The notes beneath the pieces were generated by a model. It saw only the letters and a list, made by a program, of their open reading frames with translations. It was not told where the DNA came from and did no database searches. From SAR202 cluster bacterium Io17-Chloro-G6 (lineage in GTDB: Bacteria; Chloroflexota; Dehalococcoidia; UBA3495), in contig MUCT01000032.1 in the NCBI GenBank assembly GCA_002816585.1, positions 1 to 10,599 on the forward strand: a stretch of DNA of 10,599 nucleotides. Reading direction: 5' to 3'. Numbering within the stretch: position 1 is the stretch's first letter; every line of letters starts with the position of its first letter. Position numbers and translations under genes: made by a program. Below are positions 6,356 through 10,599 of the stretch, piece after piece.

Positions 6356-7210
6356 CTACGCCACGGGCGCCTCGGTCACCCCATATTTCTTTTCCAGCTC
6401 GTAGATTTCGTCCAGGCCCAACAGACCCGCCACGTCCCAGCGAGTGCCATAGCGTTCTGGGTTGACGGCCCCATCCTCCATCAATTCGGTGTAGGAATCC
6501 TTGAGCTGCTTGTATATCAGCCAGATGGTGCTTCCGCAAATCATTAACTTGTAGCCAAGGGCGTCCATCTCTTTGGTGTTGGCCAAGTCGCCGTTGTACA
6601 TCCTGGGCAGGCTGGCCATGTCCCGGGCATAGTTCTCAATGTCATCGCGGCTCTTGATGCCATCGACGAAAACCAGGTCGGCGCCGGCGTCGATGTAGGC
6701 GTGGCTGCGCTTGATGGTGTCCTCCCAGCCGGTTACGGCGTAGGCATCGCACCGGGCTATAACCAAGAAATCCGGGTCGGTTCGGGCATCCAAAGCGGCC
6801 TTTATCTTCTGCACTGCTTCTTCTTGGGGGATCACCTGTTTGCCGGCAAAAAAACCGCACTTCTTGGGAAATACCTGGTCCTCGATATGGACTCCAGCCA
6901 CCCCCGCCGCCTCATATTCGCGGATGGTCCGTTGGACGTTAAGAGGATTGCCGTAGCCCGTATCCGCGTCGCAGATCACTGGGATGTCCACCGCTCCGGC
7001 GATGAATTTGGCGTTGGTCACCATTTCGGTCATCGTCAGCAGACCAACGTCGGGGAAGCCCCGTTCCGCGGCGGTGCCGGCCCCAGTCATGTAGACAGCC
7101 TGGAATCCCACCGACTCGGCGATCTTGGCGTGGAAAGCGTTGAGCACGAACGGCGCAACAGTCAGGCGGCCTGAACTCAGCATCTGGCGTAGCTTGGCAG
7201 TGGTCTTCAT
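6356..7210 (-). CDS. Isocitrate lyase/PEP mutase superfamily lyase
   Basis: A 284-residue TIM-barrel enzyme of the isocitrate lyase/phosphoenolpyruvate mutase superfamily, whose members cleave or form C-C or C-P bonds alpha to a carboxylate (2-methylisocitrate lyase, dimethylmalate lyase, oxaloacetate-type hydrolases). Visible are MTGAGTAAERGFPD (residues 41-54), the Mg-binding DADTGYGN (81-88), GVHIEDQVFPKKCG (106-119) with catalytic-loop Cys118, and IARCDAYAV. The usual KKCGH/KRCGH reads KKCGF, so the His after the loop is replaced by Phe; exact substrate assignment is unsafe. The ATG at 7208-7210 has GAGGAG eight bases upstream. A longer in-frame start at 7270 is less likely. It is preceded by the possible 2H gene and the palindromic repeat, and followed by the GYD gene, all on the minus strand. 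Confidence 0.88.
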   Translation of the reverse strand: MKTTAKLRQMLSSGRLTVAPFVLNAFHAKIAESVGFQAVYMTGAGTAAERGFPDVGLLTMTEMVTNAKFIAGAVDIPVICDADTGYGNPLNVQRTIREYEAAGVAGVHIEDQVFPKKCGFFAGKQVIPQEEAVQKIKAALDARTDPDFLVIARCDAYAVTGWEDTIKRSHAYIDAGADLVFVDGIKSRDDIENYARDMASLPRMYNGDLANTKEMDALGYKLMICGSTIWLIYKQLKDSYTELMEDGAVNPERYGTRWDVAGLLGLDEIYELEKKYGVTEAPVA

Positions 7211-7252
7211 TCCCTTGTCTCCTCTCTCAAAACCGGGTCTAAACACACGGAA

Positions 7253-7258
7253 TCTATA
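7253..7258 (-). promoter_or_regulatory. Possible -10 box before the lyase gene
   Basis: TATAGA on the minus strand (4 of 6 to the consensus) lies about 42 bases before the lyase ATG. It would give a leader of about 36 bases that includes the GAGGAG ribosome site. No recognisable -35 box lies 16-18 bases upstream. It is reported because the palindromic repeat just upstream may separate this gene from the transcript of the preceding one. Confidence 0.2.
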
Positions 7259-7318
7259 AATTGAGAGCATGATAACCCAGGGCTTGGAAGACTGCCAGCA
7301 GAGGGTGTGGGTCAGCGC

Positions 7319-7395
7319 GGAAATCCCCCTAAATCACCCTTCGCAAAGGGGGACTTGAACCTCCCCCTTTCGTAAAGGGGGACCGCGGGTGATTT
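7319..7395. repeat. Palindromic intergenic repeat (nested hairpins)
   Basis: Outer arms AAATCACCC (7331-7339) and GGGTGATTT (7387-7395) are perfect complements. Inside, AAAGGGGGA occurs twice (7345-7353 and 7374-7382) around one complementary TCCCCCTTT (7362-7370). The middle copy can therefore pair with either neighbour: an 8-base loop to the left or a 3-base loop to the right. A further AAATCCCCCT (7321-7330) repeats the left arm imperfectly. Elements of this AAATCCCCC/AAAGGGGGA type are scattered between genes in many environmental bacterial genomes. It lies between the possible 2H gene (stop 7404) and the lyase gene, so within a transcript it could protect or attenuate RNA. No T-run follows on either strand. 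Confidence 0.8.
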
Positions 7396-7403
7396 CAGCA
7401 ATT

Positions 7404-8033
7404 CTAGAGCATGTAACTGGCGAGGATCTCCCAGCGTAGGTCGGGCGCCCATCCTCCCTGGCTCCAGTCGCCGCCGGCCGCCTCCGAGTGATAGCGCAGC
7501 AAAACCAGCCGCCAAGCCCGGGCCAACGATGGCACTCTCATGTCGATCGCCACGCCCTTAGAAAAGTCGTAGGCCTCAGCCATCACATCTGGTGGCAGGT
7601 TGGCGTATTCCATAAGATTTATCTTAGGGTGGAATTCACCGGATTCTGGCGGCAGGACCGCGCCCGGCAATCCGTCGACAAGGGTCGTGGCCTCACTTTG
7701 CAGAACGGTCAGAGGATGATTGGGATTGGTCTCCTGAAAGTCCAGATAAACGTTATTGGATTCTTCGGTTGGTCCGCCCCTGGCCACGCCCTGGCAATTG
7801 ATGGAAAATCCAGGGCTGCGTTTCCGGCTCTCTTCGGCCAAACGGGCAGCGTCATGGAGCAGCAGGTCGACCGCATTATCTTCACACTGAAAATAACTAA
7901 CCACGCTCATGCGTAACAGGTGCATCTCGGCGGCCCACGATGCGTATTGCCCGCAAATGATATTCCGGGCCCGGTAGGCCCGTGCGGTGAACGCAGGGTC
8001 CATGACTAATTCGATGCCCAACCTTGTAGACAC
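7404..8033 (-). CDS. Conserved protein, possibly 2H phosphoesterase/2'-5' RNA ligase-like
   Basis: A 209-residue soluble protein that I do not firmly recognise. Two His-containing beta-strand motifs sit about 97 residues apart: EMHLLRMSV (His38) and EFHPKINLMEY (His135). The second resembles the FHPHITL strand of LigT-like 2H phosphoesterases, with Thr replaced by Asn. The first also departs from the standard HxT/S. If the fold is right, the protein would act on, or bind, phosphodiesters such as RNA 2'-5' ends or cyclic nucleotides, perhaps without full catalysis. RARNIICGQYASWAAEMH (residues 21-38) and the C-terminal GGWAPDLRWEILASY look like conserved family blocks. The start is GTG at 8031-8033, backed by GAGGAG six bases upstream. 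It lies 34 bases after the HAD gene, likely in the same operon. Confidence 0.65.
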   Translation of the reverse strand: MSTRLGIELVMDPAFTARAYRARNIICGQYASWAAEMHLLRMSVVSYFQCEDNAVDLLLHDAARLAEESRKRSPGFSINCQGVARGGPTEESNNVYLDFQETNPNHPLTVLQSEATTLVDGLPGAVLPPESGEFHPKINLMEYANLPPDVMAEAYDFSKGVAIDMRVPSLARAWRLVLLRYHSEAAGGDWSQGGWAPDLRWEILASYML

Positions 8034-8067
8034 TTCTTACTCCTCACGACCCGGATTCCCGGCTTGT

Positions 8068-8775
8068 TTAGATCGCGGACAAGTGGCCGGCCAACTCTGC
8101 CAGACCGGGCGCTTCCAGGTCCGCTTGGGAGCCGTCGGCGTCAACGTAAGGTATCCCGTAGCGGTTGATGTAAGCCCCAGCCATGCCCGCCGCCCGCGCT
8201 CCACGGATGTCCCAGGCATGGGCCGCAACATGAAGCACCTGATCGCCAGGCAACTCCAGCTCTTTGATGGCGTGTTGGTACACGGCGGAGTGGGGTTTAT
8301 AGTATCCTGCCTGCTCGGCCGAGATTGTCCGGTCAACCGGGATGCCAAGTCGGCTCACCGCCTGTTCCAAGGACGCCAGGTCTCCGTTGGACAAGACCGA
8401 CAGCTTGTATTTGCCCTTCAACCGGGTGAGGTTTTCGTTGACGTCAGGGAAGAGGGTCGGCGTCGCCTGGGTGGTAACCAGTTGTTCGATGTCGTCCTTG
8501 GTGTGCTCGATCTTGAGCTTGAAGAAAAGCTGACTAAGGGTCAACCGGCGGACCACTTCGAAGGGAGTCCGGGGACGGCCCAAGAAGGAGTCTACGTTGC
8601 TCTCGAAGAGGTAGGCTGCCTCCCAGGCCTGCACCACCTCGCTGGCTCTCCCGGGATAGCCGTTGGCTTCGAGAAACTCCGCGAAACCGGGAGCAAAGCT
8701 GGCGTCCAGGTCCAGCAATGTGCCGTACATATCGAAGGTGATGGCGCGCACCGGTTCTAATGGTATTTTTGGCAT
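8068..8775 (-). CDS. Haloacid dehalogenase type II-like hydrolase (HAD superfamily)
   Basis: A 235-residue HAD hydrolase most like L-2-haloacid dehalogenases, which replace halogen with hydroxyl on 2-haloalkanoic acids through an aspartyl-ester intermediate. Motif I is ITFDMYGTLLD with nucleophile Asp15 and Thr19, motif II is VLSNGD (Ser129-Asn130), motif III is YYKPHSAVY (Lys160, Tyr166), and motif IV is HVAAHAWDIRGA with Asp189. In characterised dehalogenases the last block reads closer to SSNxWD; here it is AAHAWD, so two active-site-lining residues differ and true dehalogenase activity is uncertain. Helical cap about residues 25-105. ATG 8773-8775 is chosen since the fold begins right after it; an in-frame GTG at 8823 would add 16 residues. 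Neither start has a clear ribosome site. Confidence 0.85.
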   Translation of the reverse strand: MPKIPLEPVRAITFDMYGTLLDLDASFAPGFAEFLEANGYPGRASEVVQAWEAAYLFESNVDSFLGRPRTPFEVVRRLTLSQLFFKLKIEHTKDDIEQLVTTQATPTLFPDVNENLTRLKGKYKLSVLSNGDLASLEQAVSRLGIPVDRTISAEQAGYYKPHSAVYQHAIKELELPGDQVLHVAAHAWDIRGARAAGMAGAYINRYGIPYVDADGSQADLEAPGLAELAGHLSAI

Positions 8776-8860
8776 GGCATTCGGATAAGAGAAGTTTAAT
8801 CTTCGCACCAAGGTATGCAACACACCGCTGGTCGCCTGTAGGGCAAGTATGAGGATGCGT

Positions 8861-9223
8861 TTACCGGACGGCCCGGTTCGCGACGACCACGGCCAGGGCC
8901 AGAAAAGCGACCAGCGCTACGATCGTAACGGTGACCATCCATTGAGGAAGCACAGCGGCGGGCTTTTGACCCGTCCGCTCCCGCTCCATGATCTCCTCGG
9001 GCACCAACTCAAGGACCTCCCGGGCCGTCATCTCGTCTCCCTCATAGACCAGCAGGTCGTGGGGCATATTGTAGGCCGACCCCCAAAGTCCGGGGCCGCC
9101 GCGCAGGGAACGGACGAGACAGGGTATGCCCTCAAGTTGGAGGCGTTGTTCCGCCATCCGCGCCGTGGGCTCGTTGTCGAATACTTTCAGGCTTACCTGT
9201 TTTCGACGCCGCTCGCGAGACAT
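8861..9223 (-). CDS. DUF2007-type domain protein with a C-terminal membrane anchor
   Basis: A 120-residue protein. Residues about 10-75 match the small alpha/beta DUF2007 ('putative signal-transducing') type: VSLKVFDNEPTARMAEQRL, LEGIPCLVRS, GPGLWGSAYNMPHDLLV, then EMTAREVLELVPEE. Such domains are thought to bind a ligand or partner, but no function is established. Residues about 94-116 are a single hydrophobic helix followed by NRAVR, giving a tail-anchored protein with its domain in the cytoplasm. The start is ATG 9221-9223; a perfect TATAAT lies six bases before it, so the mRNA is probably leaderless and there is no ribosome site. It is the first gene of the minus-strand block, 85 bases before the HAD gene. 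Confidence 0.78.
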   Translation of the reverse strand: MSRERRRKQVSLKVFDNEPTARMAEQRLQLEGIPCLVRSLRGGPGLWGSAYNMPHDLLVYEGDEMTAREVLELVPEEIMERERTGQKPAAVLPQWMVTVTIVALVAFLALAVVVANRAVR

Positions 9224-9229
9224 ATGCCC

Positions 9230-9235
9230 ATTATA
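9230..9235 (-). promoter_or_regulatory. -10 box giving a leaderless DUF2007-type mRNA
   Basis: TATAAT on the minus strand is a perfect -10 hexamer. Only six bases (GGGCAT) separate it from the ATG at 9223, so transcription would begin at or within a base or two of the start codon. No -35 consensus is seen; an 8-bp palindrome, GAACGTTC (9251-9258), occupies that area and could bind an activator or repressor. Confidence 0.5.
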
Positions 9236-9321
9236 GTGGTTGGACCCACGGAACGTTCGATCGTAGCGGGCAAGGCGAATCTCAGGCGTAAATAGCAGGT
9301 ACCCCCATGCCTAAGAAATGA

Positions 9322-9327
9322 TATACT
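9322..9327 (+). promoter_or_regulatory. Possible -10 box of the tRNA cluster
   Basis: TATACT (5 of 6 to the consensus) lies so that transcription would start about 11 bases before tRNA-Leu(GAG). The -35 region (around 9299-9304) is not consensus-like. The promoter is back to back with that of the DUF2007-type gene. Confidence 0.35.
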
Positions 9328-9344
9328 ACTATCGCGCACGGCTG

Positions 9345-9431
9345 GCCGAGGTGGTGAAATTGGTAGACACGCGGTCTTGAGGGGGCCGTGGGCGTAAGCT
9401 CGTGTGGGTTCAAATCCCACCCTCGGCACCA
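9345..9431 (+). tRNA. tRNA-Leu (anticodon GAG), CCA encoded
   Basis: Acceptor arms GCCGAGG (9345-9351) and CCTCGGC (9421-9427) pair fully, followed by discriminator A and an encoded CCA (9429-9431). The D region, TGGTGAAATTGGTAGACAC, is typical for Leu. The anticodon stem CGGTC/GGCCG encloses loop TTGAGGG with anticodon GAG, reading CUC/CUU. A long variable arm marks a class II tRNA, and the T arm is GTGGG-TTCAAAT-CCCAC. Confidence 0.97.
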
Positions 9432-9463
9432 TATTTGAATAGCCCAGCTTTATTGAGCACCGG

Positions 9464-9539
9464 GGCGACGTAGCCAAGTGGTTAAGGCGGAGGTCTGCAA
9501 AACCTCTATTCGGCGGTTCGAGTCCGCCCGTCGCCTCCA
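9464..9539 (+). tRNA. tRNA-Cys (anticodon GCA), CCA encoded
   Basis: Acceptor arms GGCGACG (9464-9470) and CGTCGCC (9529-9535) pair fully. Discriminator U is the Cys identity base, and CCA is encoded at 9537-9539. The anticodon stem GAGGT/ACCTC holds loop CTGCAAA with anticodon GCA. T arm GGCGG-TTCGAGT-CCGCC. Short variable loop. It lies 32 bases after tRNA-Leu(GAG) and is probably cotranscribed with it. Confidence 0.97.
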
Positions 9540-9656
9540 AAAACAACGCCCTGTCAAGCACAAATTTAACGGGCGCAACCACTTAGATTGTTACACTCGC
9601 GACCACCACACCCGCTCATCGCCACACTATCGCACCTGCGTACCACACTGTTACAC

Positions 9657-9741
9657 TGTTGACGCCCATATGTTTATCAACACGCGTTTTTGTCAACGCA
9701 TGTGTGTTGACACTAATGGGTATCCTCGTTACGATATATCG
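9657..9741 (+). promoter_or_regulatory. Promoter with overlapping operator repeats for the small two-gene module
   Basis: A perfect -35 TTGACA (9707-9712) is followed, after exactly 17 bases, by TACGAT (9730-9735, 4 of 6 to the -10 consensus), giving a start near 9742. The -35 is the right arm of the inverted repeat TGTCAAC (9691-9697)-N8-GTTGACA (9706-9712). A second weaker pair, TGTTGA (9657-9662) and TCAACA (9677-9682), lies upstream, and a 10-bp palindrome CGATATATCG (9732-9741) covers the -10/start area. Such placement is expected for repression by a DNA-binding protein, perhaps a module product. Confidence 0.6.
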
Positions 9742-9817
9742 ACCTGCGATTACCCACGTAGGCAAGCGGCATATGCCTGCAACACCCAATACTTCGATCG
9801 CGGGAGGAGGGAGCAAC

Positions 9818-10174
9818 ATGGAACGCAAAGTTGTTGTGGTTGGATCGATTTCGGTCTGGCAGCGCGACCAGGGTAAGATGTTTGCTGCCCGATTCGAACC
9901 ACTCAAACTAACCTCGTATGGACGTACCAAGGATGAGGCCGAACGGGCTGTCAGAGAACAATTCAAGCGGTTTGTACACGCCAACCGAGAAATCGGTGTG
10001 CTAGAGAAGCTGCTAGATAAGGTCGAGGCCGAATGGTATTGGGAAGATGAATATCCTTCCGACACCGAGGCTCCAATTGAATACCTCGATGGCCCCGCCG
10101 ACGCGGCGCACGCTGCGTCTAAACCAAAGGGCGGCTACACCCGCGTTAACTCAGACCTAGCTATCGCCGCATAG
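9818..10174 (+). CDS. HicB-like small protein (possible antitoxin)
   Basis: A 118-residue acidic protein. Residues 1-55 suggest a HicB-like fold: strands KVVVVGSISVWQ and KMFAARFEPL, then the YGRTKDEAERAVREQFKRFV block, close to the T-x-x-EA-x-x-A helix of HicB antitoxins. A helix GVLEKLLDKVEAEWYW follows, then an acidic, Pro-containing and probably flexible tail ending in GGYTRVNSDLAIAA. I see no clear helix-turn-helix or ribbon-helix-helix. The ATG at 9818 is fixed by GGAGG (9806-9810) with a seven-base gap, in a very purine-rich leader; the earlier in-frame ATG at 9659 lies upstream of the predicted transcription start. No HicA-type toxin (about 60 residues, GSH motif) is present. It is followed after 2 bases by an unrecognised gene and flanked by tRNA genes. 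Confidence 0.7.
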   Translation: MERKVVVVGSISVWQRDQGKMFAARFEPLKLTSYGRTKDEAERAVREQFKRFVHANREIGVLEKLLDKVEAEWYWEDEYPSDTEAPIEYLDGPADAAHAASKPKGGYTRVNSDLAIAA

Positions 10175-10176
10175 CC

Positions 10177-10404
10177 GTGCAGATTCCATTCGAACGATAC
10201 CGCGCCGAATTGATTAGAGAAGGGCTGCTTGAACGCAGCCCTTACTCATTTTACTACCCCGATAACTCCATGGTGTTCACCCCTGAGGCCGGTCCCGACG
10301 GGATGATTGACCTCGACTTCACCACCGAACAAATCGGTTTATGGTCTCCGGAATTAGCGGAGCGCATCAAAGCCCGAATCCTAGATCAAAGCTCCAGCGA
10401 CTGA
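10177..10404 (+). CDS. Unrecognised 75-residue protein coupled to the HicB-like gene
   Basis: I do not recognise this family. The predicted protein is soluble and acidic: an amphipathic N-terminal helix (ERYRAELIREGLLE), a beta-like middle (YSFYYPDNSMVFTPEAG, then MIDLDF), and a C-terminal helix (SPELAERIKARILDQ). There are no membrane segments or Cys clusters. It starts with GTG only 2 bases after the HicB-like stop and has no ribosome site, so it probably depends on translational coupling; the next ATG would leave only 45 residues. Position suggests a partner of the HicB-like protein, but it lacks the HicA motifs. Codon use looks native. Reality as a gene rests on its tight spacing and protein-like composition. 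Confidence 0.6.
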   Translation: MQIPFERYRAELIREGLLERSPYSFYYPDNSMVFTPEAGPDGMIDLDFTTEQIGLWSPELAERIKARILDQSSSD

Positions 10405-10475
10405 CTAATCTGTTACTCCCCTTCCCTAATAACCGATCTCTCCAAGGCCAAAGTGATGTAACCCCAGCTCGAAAA

Positions 10476-10561
10476 GCCGGGATGGCGGAATGGTAGACGC
10501 GGCGGACTTAAAATCCGCTACCTTTGCGGGTGTGTGGGTTCGAGTCCCTCTCCCGGCACCA
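10476..10561 (+). tRNA. tRNA-Leu (anticodon UAA), CCA encoded
   Basis: Acceptor arms GCCGGGA (10476-10482) and TCCCGGC (10551-10557) pair fully, with discriminator A and an encoded CCA (10559-10561). Anticodon stem GCGGA/TCCGC with loop CTTAAAA gives anticodon TAA, reading UUA/UUG. A long variable arm is present. The T stem GTGGG (10534-10538) with CCCTC (10546-10550) has an internal U-U mismatch (10535/10549), which is unusual. It lies 71 bases after the 75-residue gene with no terminator between. Confidence 0.95.
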
Positions 10562-10599
10562 ACTTCTAGGCACGAAAAGGCCCTCTAATTACGAATCAG

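Noticed and set aside
7312..7515. 67-residue minus-strand frame ending in a KSPFAKGDLGGF-like peptide
   Set aside because: The peptide is simply the translation of the palindromic repeat. It overlaps a supported gene in another frame and has no ribosome site.
9193..9582. 129-residue minus-strand frame containing RVGFEPTRAYAHGPLKTA
   Set aside because: It is antisense to tRNA-Leu(GAG) and tRNA-Cys. Such GFEPTR / GLEPPN-type peptides are a well-known annotation artefact of translated tRNA complements.
9760..9778. Hairpin AGGCA-N9-TGCCT and palindrome GGCATATGCC in the module leader as a riboswitch
   Set aside because: The stems are short, there is no terminator or ribosome-site sequestration, and no known riboswitch core.
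9659..9817. N-terminal extension of the HicB-like protein from ATG 9659
   Set aside because: It would include the promoter and operator repeats, and ATG 9818 has a near-perfect ribosome site.

Overview
The window looks like a piece of a Chloroflexota-type genome, most likely the Dehalococcoidia/SAR202 side. This is inferred from gene content only: an F420-dependent luciferase-like oxidoreductase, an isocitrate lyase/PEP mutase-family lyase, a type II haloacid dehalogenase-like protein, a GYD-domain protein and a DUF2007-type protein lie close together. Composition is moderately GC-rich, except for an AT-rich first 230 bases. There is no phage, insertion sequence or CRISPR array.

Layout. (1) 1-597 has no protein gene. 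It holds AT-rich inverted repeats, then a possible structured RNA ending in a strong plus-strand terminator (445-482). (2) 598-2776 is a minus-strand housekeeping operon, mnmA - rnhB - yraN, with a 26-base gap, a 4-base overlap and a plausible promoter at 2816-2844. (3) 3061-5841 is a plus-strand block: a zinc-ribbon membrane protein broken by a frameshift, a multi-zinc-ribbon RDD membrane protein, and an F420-dependent LLM oxidoreductase. (4) 5970-9223 is a minus-strand block. In transcription order it holds a DUF2007-type tail-anchored protein (apparently leaderless), a HAD type II protein, a possible 2H phosphoesterase-like protein, a palindromic intergenic repeat, an isocitrate lyase/PEP mutase-family lyase, and a frameshifted GYD-domain gene. 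(5) 9345-10561 is a plus-strand tRNA cluster: Leu(GAG), Cys(GCA), Leu(UAA). Between the last two tRNAs sits a two-gene module with its own promoter: a HicB-like small protein and an unrecognised 75-residue protein.

How the genes fit together. The first operon serves tRNA thiolation and DNA/RNA-hybrid maintenance. The HAD, lyase and LLM genes look like accessory catabolism of small organic acids or halogenated/oxygenated compounds, which is inference. The most interesting element is the small module at 9657-10404. It has a consensus -35 box inside an inverted repeat, a second palindrome across the -10/start region, a very strong ribosome binding site and a coupled second gene. That layout resembles an autoregulated toxin-antitoxin-like pair, but the second protein belongs to no family I recognise. 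Two genes (3061-3842 and 5970-6298) can each be restored by adding a single G. This points either to assembly errors or to real loss of both genes.
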